A stretch of 24,692 bases of DNA from positions 1-24,692 of IMG/VR virus record IMGVR_UViG_3300048837_002361; one strand, written 5' to 3'. The notes beneath the pieces are model-generated. The model did no database searches. It had not been told where the DNA came from and was given only the letters and a program-made list of their open reading frames with translations. Both the position numbers and the translations under genes were made by a program. This DNA comes from a virus. This document shows positions 7,509-14,133 of the stretch, one piece after another (position 1 is the stretch's first letter; each line of letters starts with the position of its first letter).

Positions 7509-8792
7509 TCAATCGACAATCACCAGGCCCCACTCGGCCCGTGTGATGGCGGTGTAGAGCCAGCGAGACCGATCCTCCGCCGTGCGGCCGAGACCGTCGT
7601 CGAATACGACAACCGACCCGTAGGCGCTGCCTTGCGCCTTGTGACAGGTGATGGCGTAGCCCCAGACCGTCTCGATCAGTCCCCGCATCTCCTTCCAATC
7701 GCGACGGGCCCGCTCGCTGTCGAAGACAACATGATCGTCGTAGTGCCCCTTGTAGAAGCGATGCCGGCCGGCAATGGACGTACCGTCTTCGGTGGTCACG
7801 GTGGCGCTGAACGATAGGTGCCCCTCGTGCTGGATATCGGCGAGCGACACAAACATGCCGTTGATCAGGCCGAGGTCGTGACGGTTCTTGAGGCAGATAA
7901 TCTTCTCGCTACGACCTTCCGGATGCGCGCTGAGAAAGCCCGCGGCATGCTTCATGGCGGCGTTAAGATGGAGCCGCGTTGCGTTGCGGCCGCAGATCAC
8001 CTGGCCGCCGCGCAACAGCTGCTCTGCCAAAACGTCGGTCCGGCGCATTTTCCAGACATGATCGTCATGACCGCCATAGGGGATCGGTTCACCCTGCCGC
8101 GCCATTGTGGCAAGCCGGATGATGGCGCTCTCGCCCGCCTGTCGGTGGATCTCGGTCAGCATGACGTCGGGCGGTGCATCGGTGAAGGCGCCAGAGCCCT
8201 TGATCGGCGGCAACTGGCCAGGATCGCCCAGCACCAGGATCGGCTTGCCGAACGCGAGCAGGTCGGCGGCCATCTCGGATCCCACCATGGAGACCTCGTC
8301 GAGCACAATAAGCTCGGCGTCGCGAACCAGCGATTGTTCGTTGAGGACAAACCGGGGCTGGTGAATGTCGGCAAGCCGCAGCTCGAGGCGCTTGAGCCGC
8401 TCCATCGCAAACAAATGCTCGGCTGGCGGCAGGCTGCCGAGCCCGGTGCGCAAATCAGCCGCCTCCTTTTCGACTCGCGCGATCTCCTCGGGCGTTGCCT
8501 CCGAGACCCGATAGATCAGGCTATGAATGGTCGAGGCTGGCGTGCCCTTGCGCGTCATCACCAGCGCGGCCTTGCCGGTGTAGGCCGCAAACAGCACGCC
8601 GCCGGGGGCGATGCTGTCGCGGTTCTTGGGTGTGAGCCCGAGTGCGTCGATGGCATGCGCGGTGATGGTGCTCTTGCCCGAGCCGGCATAGCCGAATAGC
8701 CGAAACACCGGAGACTTGCGGCCCGGGTCGCGGTACCAACCGACAATCGCGTTGATGGCGGCGGCTTGCTGAGGTGATGGCGTGAAGGTCAT
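7509..8792 (-). CDS. RecD/Pif1-like superfamily 1B DNA helicase
   Basis: A 427-aa ATP-dependent helicase, likely 5'-to-3', acting in phage replication or recombination. The motifs appear in order: a Q-motif-like PSPQQ near residue 7, Walker A GYAGSGKST (34-42), Walker B LIVLDEVSMVGSE, motif III LVLGDPGQLPP, motif V YAITCHKAQGSAYGSV and motif VI RWLYTAITRAEWGL near the C-terminus. It is shorter than cellular RecD (about 600 aa) and lacks the N-terminal RecBC-interaction domain, as is usual for phage versions. The ATG at 8792 has GGGAGG upstream and overlaps the Cas4-like nuclease stop by 4 bp, so the nuclease and helicase are translationally coupled and may act together on DNA ends. Confidence 0.9.
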   Translation of the reverse strand: MTFTPSPQQAAAINAIVGWYRDPGRKSPVFRLFGYAGSGKSTITAHAIDALGLTPKNRDSIAPGGVLFAAYTGKAALVMTRKGTPASTIHSLIYRVSEATPEEIARVEKEAADLRTGLGSLPPAEHLFAMERLKRLELRLADIHQPRFVLNEQSLVRDAELIVLDEVSMVGSEMAADLLAFGKPILVLGDPGQLPPIKGSGAFTDAPPDVMLTEIHRQAGESAIIRLATMARQGEPIPYGGHDDHVWKMRRTDVLAEQLLRGGQVICGRNATRLHLNAAMKHAAGFLSAHPEGRSEKIICLKNRHDLGLINGMFVSLADIQHEGHLSFSATVTTEDGTSIAGRHRFYKGHYDDHVVFDSERARRDWKEMRGLIETVWGYAITCHKAQGSAYGSVVVFDDGLGRTAEDRSRWLYTAITRAEWGLVIVD

Positions 8793-9559
8793 ACCGCGCC
8801 CTCCCAGCAGTGCTTCGCATAGAAGCACCAACGACAGAGATGGAAGTCGGAGTTTTGGGCGATGCGCGGTGGCAACTCACCTGCTTCCGCGGCGCGAATG
8901 ATGTCGACGGCCTTGTCGGAGAGCGCCTGAGCCGTCTTCGGATCAAAACCGACGATCTCGTGATGGAGCGTCTGGGTGTCCTTGTTCAGGGCGGTGAATA
9001 GAGCCGTTGGGAGATCCATGTAGGCCATGTAGATCTGCAGCTGAGCGTAATAGATTGGCTTCGACAGCTCGACCCCGCGCTTGACGAGATCGGCCCAGGA
9101 CTTGGCGTTGAGCGATTTATGTTCGAACAGCGCTGGCCAACTGATCCCTACATCCGGCCCGGCAACGATCACGCCGTCGATATGACCGCGAATGCGTCCG
9201 CCCGCGATCGAGAAGCCGAACTGCCGTCCGTCCTGTCCTTTATCGCGCAGGTCAAAACCGGCGTTACGCAACCAGCGAATGGAGAGATCCTCGAACTGGT
9301 GTCCGGCATCAAAGATGCGCAGCATCCGACCGTCGAAGCCCTTGCCATCATCAATCGGCACATGTGTGAGCTCGTAGACGAGCTTGCGCGCGCAGGGTTC
9401 GCCAATGCGGCTGCCGCCGAGATAGTCGCGGGGGCGCTGCATTCGATTGCGATCGATCAGCGCGCTGTCGATCAGCGCGTTGATGTGGTGAGCCGGACTG
9501 CTCGCGACCAGGCGAGCGCAGCCATAGACGAAGCCCGATCCGCAATTGAGGTCGATCAT
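8789..9559 (-). CDS. Cas4-like PD-(D/E)XK nuclease with Fe-S cysteine set
   Basis: A phage exonuclease-like protein, about 256 aa from the ATG at 9559. Numbered from an upstream TTG at 9571, the core residues are H91 (AGHQFE), D132 (GHIDGVI), E150 and K152 (FEHKSL) and the YYAQLQIYM helix near 175-183. C60 and a C-terminal trio C246, C249 and C255 form a Cas4/AddB-type [4Fe-4S] pattern. The expected role is trimming DNA ends to make single strands for the Sak4/SSB pair and the coupled helicase. The ATG at 9559 has GAGG upstream; the TTG start would add four residues. There is no CRISPR array or cas1/cas2 nearby, so this is a phage recombination nuclease and not a CRISPR adaptation component. 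Confidence 0.87.
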   Translation of the reverse strand: MIDLNCGSGFVYGCARLVASSPAHHINALIDSALIDRNRMQRPRDYLGGSRIGEPCARKLVYELTHVPIDDGKGFDGRMLRIFDAGHQFEDLSIRWLRNAGFDLRDKGQDGRQFGFSIAGGRIRGHIDGVIVAGPDVGISWPALFEHKSLNAKSWADLVKRGVELSKPIYYAQLQIYMAYMDLPTALFTALNKDTQTLHHEIVGFDPKTAQALSDKAVDIIRAAEAGELPPRIAQNSDFHLCRWCFYAKHCWEGAV

Positions 9560-9567
9560 CGGCGGCC

Positions 9568-9912
9568 TCAAAATGGAATGTCGCCGTTGAGCGACTGACG
9601 CTGCATCGAGTCCTGGAAGCCATCGACACAGGCCTCAATGATGCGGTCGATGTCATCGGCGGTCCGGTCGTGGAATGGCGCCATTAAACCGAGTTCGGTC
9701 AGAACCTCGGCGAGGAACCGTCGCGCGTCCTTGATGGCGCGCTGCTCCATGTCGGTCTTGTCGATCATGCCTTTGTTCCTTTTGGCGATGGCCGCGCCTG
9801 CGCGCAGACAGCGGTGCGAGCAGAAAGCGAAGGTCGGATATCGATCGGGCCGTAGTTCGTGCGTGTAGTAGAAGCCGATGGCAGCTCGGCTGCAGACGGC
9901 GCAGACCCTCAC
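9568..9912 (-). CDS. DUF6511-like zinc-finger phage protein
   Basis: A 114-aa protein starting at a GTG at 9912. It opens with MRVCAVCSRAAIGF and has a second FCSHRC motif, together a CxxC...CxxxC zinc-binding set. The rest is helical (KGMIDKTDMEQRAIKDARRF, then a DIDRIIEACVDGFQ end) and matches the DUF6511 pattern of alphaproteobacterial phages. The GTG overlaps the stop of the 77-aa gene by 4 bp (GTGA), the usual coupling in this operon. Longer forms starting upstream at 10083 would overlap that gene almost completely and are disfavoured. Function unknown; the zinc knuckle suggests nucleic acid or protein binding. Confidence 0.72.
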   Translation of the reverse strand: MRVCAVCSRAAIGFYYTHELRPDRYPTFAFCSHRCLRAGAAIAKRNKGMIDKTDMEQRAIKDARRFLAEVLTELGLMAPFHDRTADDIDRIIEACVDGFQDSMQRQSLNGDIPF

Positions 9913-10142
9913 CCCAGCAGCAGTGTCGAGAACCTCCGCGACACGGAGTCGCCGGGTTGCTGCGCGATCCTCTGAGAGGTCAGCACGATGAAGCGGCTGA
10001 TGGCGTTCTGCGCCATGGCCTCGAGTTCGGGCATGGTCAAAGAGCGGATTGGCTGATGAAGCCTTCCTCTTCCTGCGAGCCATTCGCCGATCGCTATCGC
10101 TGCTTCATGCGTAGTGTGAGCCTGCCACTCGTCGTCGGTCAT
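9909..10142 (-). CDS. Small phage protein of unknown function (77 aa)
   Basis: Helical 77-aa protein beginning MTDDEWQAHTTHEAAIAIG, with the conserved-looking RSLTMPELEAMAQNAISRF block. I recognise the pattern from alphaproteobacterial phage operons but know no function. Its ATG at 10142 lies 4 bp after the stop of the SSB-like gene (GGGTGAGGGCATG), and its end overlaps the DUF6511 start. No membrane segment or cysteine cluster is visible. The tight operon position is the main support that it is real. Confidence 0.65.
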   Translation of the reverse strand: MTDDEWQAHTTHEAAIAIGEWLAGRGRLHQPIRSLTMPELEAMAQNAISRFIVLTSQRIAQQPGDSVSRRFSTLLLG

Positions 10143-10146
10143 GCCC

Positions 10147-10878
10147 TCACCCGTTGAGCCAGGCGGGCCCGGGCGGTTTGGCCGCGGGCGCGACGTTACT
10201 GGCTGGCGGCTGCGACCAAACGGCTACATTTGCCTGTGGCGTTGGCGATTGCGACTGCTGTCCGGTTTGCGGCTTGTTCTGCGACCAAGCCGGCTGCTGC
10301 GAATTGGTCTTGACGGCGGTCGCACGCGCGCGGCTCGGGCTCGCCGGCACGTCCTTGCCATCCATCACCAACTTCCACTCCTGCTCGGTCGGCAGCACCA
10401 CGCGATCGAGACGATTCTGGTCGCCATAGCGGGGGTCTTCACTCGTTTCGACCTTGATCTTGGCGATGAAACTGATGCCGGACAGATCGGCGAGGCCGCG
10501 CAGAATGCGCTTCTGCTTTGCGGCTTCGCTCATGTCCTGTGGATCGAGGCCGAGCGCGCTGTCGATCATCGCGCGGAAGCTGCTCTTGGATATCTTCCAG
10601 GCGATCGAGACCCCGTTCTCGTCGACCTTGCCGCCTTGTACTGTAAAAATCTGCCAGAACTTGCGCCGGGCATGCGGCCCCTCCAGCACGGTGAATTCGC
10701 AATCGAGCATCCGCACGTCGCTGGTGGGATCCTTGGCGGGCCGCAGCAAGCCCCGATCGACCTCGACCTCACCGTCAATCCCGCCGGGGCGGATGGTCAT
10801 GGTGACTTTGGCAAAGCTGCCATCCGGGATCAGTTCGCTTGTCTTCTGTTGCTCGGCATCGTTCATGTCGAAAGCCAT
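10147..10878 (-). CDS. Probable phage single-stranded DNA-binding protein (Sak4 partner)
   Basis: A 243-aa protein starting MAFDMNDAEQQ. Residues about 1-165 form a beta-rich domain with the blocks VTMTIRPGG, VRMLDCEFTVLEGPHARRKF and WKISKSSFRAMIDSALGL. Residues about 170-243 are a Gln/Pro/Ser/Ala-rich flexible tail ending PPGPAWLNG. A folded domain plus disordered tail, directly downstream of a Sak4-like ATPase, is the usual arrangement of phage SSB proteins of the DUF669-like group; the SSB role is inference from context. I chose the ATG at 10878 because GAAGGG lies 9 nt upstream. An ATG at 10887 overlaps the ATPase stop by 4 bp and would add three residues. Confidence 0.7.
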   Translation of the reverse strand: MAFDMNDAEQQKTSELIPDGSFAKVTMTIRPGGIDGEVEVDRGLLRPAKDPTSDVRMLDCEFTVLEGPHARRKFWQIFTVQGGKVDENGVSIAWKISKSSFRAMIDSALGLDPQDMSEAAKQKRILRGLADLSGISFIAKIKVETSEDPRYGDQNRLDRVVLPTEQEWKLVMDGKDVPASPSRARATAVKTNSQQPAWSQNKPQTGQQSQSPTPQANVAVWSQPPASNVAPAAKPPGPAWLNG

Positions 10879-10883
10879 GTTGG

Positions 10884-11717
10884 TCATCCCTTCGTGATTG
10901 CGTTGATCTTGGTGAGCAGCGCGCCGAGGTCCGGCGGCTCGGTGATGTCGAGGCGTCCGCTGCGGTCCTTGGCAGGGAGCCCAAAGGTGTTGCCGGAGCG
11001 GCAAACGAGGCGGCGGATGTCGCCGCGCTCAGGGTCATGGCGCCAACTCTCGCCATCACGGGCAAACAGGCTCATGGTGATGACTTGATCGACGATGCCG
11101 GGCAGTTCGCGGGCGGCTTTGCCTCCTTCCATCTGCGGCTGCCAGGTGACGCGGTTGAACTCGTCGGTGACGCGCTCAAGGATCCCAACGAAGATCACCG
11201 TTCGCGCCGGTGCGTGCTGCAGATGCTTGAGCAGAGCGATAACTTCGCGGGCGAGCAGGCCGTAGGCGCCGCGGGTGTCGGGCTTGCCAGTCTTTTCCGA
11301 GAAAGCTTCGGGCCGAGTCTTCGCCCAGGCCATGGCTTGGCGGGTCAGATCGGTGATGCTGTCGACGAAGATGACCCGCTTGCCCGCGATCATGCGGACG
11401 AGGTCGGGGTAGGTTTCGGCGAGGTGCCGGTAGTGACCTTCCGAGAAGAAGCTAGATGCGTCCGCCGCAGGGTTGATGCCGCCAACCAGGCACCCGATGT
11501 CAAGTGCGTCCGTAAAAGTGCGGACCGGAATGCTGTCGCCCGGCCAATCCTGTACCGATTTCATGCCGGCTTCGAGGTCGATGCAAAGCGAATCCTGCGG
11601 CGGCAGCGATTTCAGCAACGATGTCTTACCCACTCCGCTTGGACCGAAGATTGCCATGGTGGTCTTCGCGCCGGCCGAGGACAGCCGTTCGTCGGCGCTG
11701 ACGATGCGCAGCGCCAT
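10884..11717 (-). CDS. Sak4-like RecA-fold ATPase (phage single-strand annealing/recombination)
   Basis: A 277-aa AAA_24/Sak4-type ATPase, expected to bind ssDNA with its SSB partner and promote annealing or recombination. Walker A is GPSGVGKTS (25-33) and the Walker B region is KRVIFVDSITDLT, followed by QAMAWAKTRPEAF and a switch-like segment. The ARTVIFVGILER strand is the likely sensor. The ATG at 11717 has GGGAGG 8 nt upstream and shares a base with the preceding stop (TGATG). The gene order ATPase, SSB, nuclease, helicase is a coherent recombination cassette. A general ATPase is the alternative if partner evidence fails. Confidence 0.83.
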   Translation of the reverse strand: MALRIVSADERLSSAGAKTTMAIFGPSGVGKTSLLKSLPPQDSLCIDLEAGMKSVQDWPGDSIPVRTFTDALDIGCLVGGINPAADASSFFSEGHYRHLAETYPDLVRMIAGKRVIFVDSITDLTRQAMAWAKTRPEAFSEKTGKPDTRGAYGLLAREVIALLKHLQHAPARTVIFVGILERVTDEFNRVTWQPQMEGGKAARELPGIVDQVITMSLFARDGESWRHDPERGDIRRLVCRSGNTFGLPAKDRSGRLDITEPPDLGALLTKINAITKG

Positions 11718-12010
11718 CAGCGGCCTCCCTCGGAGATGGCATCGACCGCGCGGTCGGCGCCGAGTGCCCCAGCTTGGCGAGCGAGGTTGTAGAGCTTGCG
11801 CAACGCATGCAGCCGGTCGCCGACGGCGTTGAATTCCGCCTCCGTCACCAGCATCGCGAACGCGACGTCGTCGAGCGTGGCATCCTCGACCGCCTTGTCG
11901 GTGGCCGGCCGGTGTGGTGCTTCGAGCGTCGGAATGGCAATAGTGTCCGGCAGTGCTTCGAGCCAGCTATGGCGCTTGCGTAGCGCGGTCACTGCAGCAG
12001 ATTCGGTCAT
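11717..12010 (-). CDS. Small phage protein of unknown function (97 aa)
   Basis: A 97-residue helical protein starting MTESAAVTALRKRHSWLEAL at the ATG at 12010, which has AAGAGG 7 nt upstream. The C-terminal half (DDVAFAMLVTEAEFNAVGDR) is predicted helical with a regular hydrophobic pattern. No catalytic motif is visible. It overlaps the Sak4-like gene by one base, which suggests expression in a fixed ratio with it. A longer reading frame upstream (to 12340) runs antiphase across the 113-aa gene, is Arg/Ser/Thr-rich and is not credible coding. Confidence 0.65.
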   Translation of the reverse strand: MTESAAVTALRKRHSWLEALPDTIAIPTLEAPHRPATDKAVEDATLDDVAFAMLVTEAEFNAVGDRLHALRKLYNLARQAGALGADRAVDAISEGGR

Positions 12011-12069
12011 CGGGAGACCTCTTCGTTGATGCTGAGGGGAAATATTGGTTCGGCGAGGTGCGGGCCCAT
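12007..12069 (-). CDS. Possible 20-codon coupling mini-ORF
   Basis: A 20-codon frame (MGPHLAEPIFPLSINEEVSR) whose ATG shares one base with the stop of the 113-aa gene (TGATG) and whose stop overlaps the next ATG by 4 bp (ATGA). It fills the gap exactly and could carry ribosomes through by termination-reinitiation. No homology is expected at this length; chance is possible. Confidence 0.3.
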   Translation of the reverse strand: MGPHLAEPIFPLSINEEVSR

Positions 12070-12410
12070 CACGTGACCCCAGCCAACAGCAGCGATGACA
12101 GCGATGCCGGAACCGTCTTCGGCTTCGAGCGCGCGATGGCGAGATAGCTGTAGTCGTCGGGACCGTGGCGGCGCTGAACGAGGTGGACCAGCTTCTGCTC
12201 GCCGGCCCACCAGGAGCGGCGCGCGAGGCGCACGAGTTCGGCGCGGTCGCGGTCGGGAAGGCGCGTCCCATGCGAAAGCGTGTCCAGTGGCAGAAAGCCG
12301 CGGTAATACTCCAGGACATCGCCGGGAACCGCCTGCCCAATCCAGCCGCACAGTTCGGTTTCGTTGATCCGCAGACGGACGCTCGGTAGCTTGGTGATGG
12401 TGCTGATCAT
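12069..12410 (-). CDS. Phage protein of unknown function (113 aa)
   Basis: A 113-aa protein with a pattern seen in alphaproteobacterial phage early operons: PSVRLRINETELCGWI, GDVLEYYRGFL, then RLARRSWWAGEQKLVHLVQR and HGPDDYSYLAIARSKP. The charged, aromatic-rich middle (about 58-90) could be a nucleic-acid-binding surface, but no named domain is recognised. The ATG at 12410 has GGAG 6 nt upstream. It is the first gene after the sigma-like factor, 34 bp downstream of its stop. Function unknown. Confidence 0.68.
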   Translation of the reverse strand: MISTITKLPSVRLRINETELCGWIGQAVPGDVLEYYRGFLPLDTLSHGTRLPDRDRAELVRLARRSWWAGEQKLVHLVQRRHGPDDYSYLAIARSKPKTVPASLSSLLLAGVT

Positions 12411-12444
12411 AATTGGCTCCTACTCGCCACGCGGCTGAACCGTC

Positions 12445-13020
12445 TCACGCGGCCCTCAGGCCGACGGCGAGCAAAGCGAGACGGATGTCTTTCACGCGGC
12501 GGTAGAGGCTGCTCCTTGCCCCACGGCCGCCGCCCGCAAGCCGATCGACGGTCGTCCGGGAAAGCGCGGCGCAGAGGGCGCCGTCGTTCGGATCGAGGGT
12601 GCCGAGGCCACGCGCGACATCGAGTCGGCGCTCGACCTCGGCAAAGGCATCGACCGGCTGACCGAGGTAGGCGGCGAGACCGTCCTCTTCGGCGAAGAGG
12701 TCGCCTCGGGTGGCGCTTTCGCTATCGGGGAAGGGCTCGTCGAGAGAGGCCGGCACGGCGCCATAAAGCCGGCGCTCGCGCTTTACCTTGTTCGCGATAC
12801 GGGTGGCTTTGTTCGCCATGACGATGCCGGCGAAGGCGCCGAGGGAACCACGCTCCGGATCGAAGGCCGGCAGACGGGCGACCATGTCGAGAAAGAATTC
12901 CTGACGGAGGTCGGCGAGATCGTCGTAGGGAAGACGCAGCTGGCGGCCCAGGCGGCGAGCCGCAATGTCGGCTTCATGCTGGATGATCTGGAGGGAGGTA
13001 GAGGTGAGTTGGGTCGTCAT
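12445..13020 (-). CDS. Phage sigma-70-like factor
   Basis: A 191-aa protein with sigma-70 region 2-like helices: YDDLADLRQEFFLDMVARL and FDPERGSLGAFAGIVMANKA (about 35-75), followed by RIANKVKRERRLYG. A C-terminal region 4-like helix-turn-helix follows (LSRTTVDRLAGGGRGARSSL). It would direct host RNA polymerase to phage promoters, or act as a small DNA-binding activator. The ATG at 13020 has GAGG 9 nt upstream; six more residues could be added from an ATG at 13038. It heads the long minus-strand operon, just downstream of a repeat cluster that may be its operator. It is shorter than typical ECF factors with linkers, but both functional ends are present. Confidence 0.78.
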   Translation of the reverse strand: MTTQLTSTSLQIIQHEADIAARRLGRQLRLPYDDLADLRQEFFLDMVARLPAFDPERGSLGAFAGIVMANKATRIANKVKRERRLYGAVPASLDEPFPDSESATRGDLFAEEDGLAAYLGQPVDAFAEVERRLDVARGLGTLDPNDGALCAALSRTTVDRLAGGGRGARSSLYRRVKDIRLALLAVGLRAA

Positions 13021-13081
13021 CGGACAGTGCCTCGTCATCGCGTTTTGATGACGGGAAGATGCCCATGCTCCGGCCTAGAAA

Positions 13082-13135
13082 CCTGTCCCGAGCCTCTCCT
13101 GAACCTCTCTCGAAAATGCCACTGCCCGAGAGGTT
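13082..13135. promoter_or_regulatory. Iteron-like 11-bp repeats with an inverted copy, candidate operator
   Basis: Three 11-bp imperfect direct repeats (CCTGTCCCGAG, CCTCTCCTGAA, CCTCTCTCGAA) follow each other at 13082-13114, and an inverted copy (GAGAGGTT) lies at 13128-13135, pairing with AACCTCTC at 13102-13109. Spacing of one helical turn suggests cooperative protein binding. The cluster sits between the winged-helix gene stop and the sigma-like gene start, where an operon promoter is expected. I cannot place -35/-10 boxes with confidence. Confidence 0.5.
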
Positions 13136-13143
13136 TTGCAGAA

Positions 13144-14133
13144 TCAGATGACTCGTGCCGCGTCCGGCGCAAGCATGAGCTGATAGCCGACGCGACGCGT
13201 CATTTTGATGAGGGCTTTTGCTGCGTTCGGCGAGAGACGGCCGGCCTTGCACAACGCTGACCTTAATCGGCTGATCGTCTTTTCAATCTGTTCTTCGTTA
13301 GTGTTCTTGTTCCCAGTAATTTCGCGAATCGTCTCGGAGATTGAATTCCGCGGCACGATGCCGTTCTGGTCTGTAAGCTCATTTGCAAGGAGGACAAGCA
13401 CGGCAAAGTCGCGACGCGTCAATTTGACCTCGCTTCCGTCGAACCGAGCCCGATGCCCTTGAGTATCGACAGTGAGCCGTTCTGTCTCGGACGGAGCGGT
13501 TGCAACCCGGCCGGCCGGAATCGATATTGCAAAAGGGTGCTGATTGTCGCCCGTCAGAATGTGTTCTATCGCGACCACAGCGATCTGATCCGCCGACAGG
13601 CGCTTGAGAATGTCGCTCGTCAGGTTGCGTTCGGTGGGCGTCAGAATGGTCGCCGGGGCGCCAGATGCACGCCCCTTGAGCGCAAGCGCGGTTTCGCCAG
13701 CGTTGCGCGCGTTGAGGCCTCGGACGACATAGAATTCACGCCGGCGACTGCCGCGCCCCAGCGCGCCAAGCCACAGGGTTCTCGATGAGATACTTTCGAC
13801 TCGCGGCCCCTCGAAGCGGTTGGCGCCACGGAATTGATGGCACAGCGCAGCAAAATCGATGTCGTACTGCTGAGTCGTGCGTGCCGAAACCAGAACCGTC
13901 TCGTCCTCGCCATCGAGACTAACGGCTGCAACGTGCTCGCCGACACGCGCTAGTACGATGGTGCCCAGGTCGGACGACAATGCACGCTCGATCAAAATCC
14001 CAAGCCGCTCGAATTGACGAACCAACGCCGGAGAAAATCCAGCAAGGTCGTCGCCATCGACGCAGGTGATCGGATGCCGATCACTCCGCCGCAACAGCAG
14101 TCGGCATAACGCCGCGTGAGAGCCGGATGCCAT
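13144..14133 (-). CDS. Protein with C-terminal OmpR-type winged helix, unknown N-terminal domain
   Basis: A 329-aa protein. Residues about 1-215 (from CRLLLRRSDRHPITCVDG to SIPAGRVATAP) match no domain I know. Residues about 220-325 look like an OmpR/PhoB (Trans_reg_C) winged helix: VKLTRRDFAVLVLLANEL, then EEQIEKTISRLRSAL as the recognition helix and RRVGYQLML as the wing. There is no response-regulator receiver domain or membrane segment, so it is not a classical two-component or ToxR-type protein. The start at 14133 overlaps the 420-aa gene by 53 bp; 14166 or a later start is possible. It probably regulates its own operon or the sigma-like gene next to it. Confidence 0.7.
   Translation of the reverse strand: MASGSHAALCRLLLRRSDRHPITCVDGDDLAGFSPALVRQFERLGILIERALSSDLGTIVLARVGEHVAAVSLDGEDETVLVSARTTQQYDIDFAALCHQFRGANRFEGPRVESISSRTLWLGALGRGSRRREFYVVRGLNARNAGETALALKGRASGAPATILTPTERNLTSDILKRLSADQIAVVAIEHILTGDNQHPFAISIPAGRVATAPSETERLTVDTQGHRARFDGSEVKLTRRDFAVLVLLANELTDQNGIVPRNSISETIREITGNKNTNEEQIEKTISRLRSALCKAGRLSPNAAKALIKMTRRVGYQLMLAPDAARVI

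Noticed and set aside
7492-7698. Upstream extension of the HNH protein by 69 residues
   Set aside because: It would overlap the helicase 3' end, the extra residues are Arg/Gly/His-rich, and the internal ATG at 7491 has a good ribosome-binding site.
7818-8699. Plus-strand frame of 293 codons
   Set aside because: It is antisense to the helicase, whose motifs are unambiguous.
8789-9559. CRISPR adaptation Cas4
   Set aside because: There is no CRISPR repeat or other cas gene in the window, and the gene sits inside a phage recombination operon.
10141-11088. Plus-strand frame of 315 codons
   Set aside because: It is antisense to the SSB-like gene and its tail, with no domain and no ribosome-binding site.
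10839-11792. Plus-strand frame of 317 codons
   Set aside because: It is antisense to the Sak4-like ATPase, which has clear Walker motifs, and shows no motif itself.
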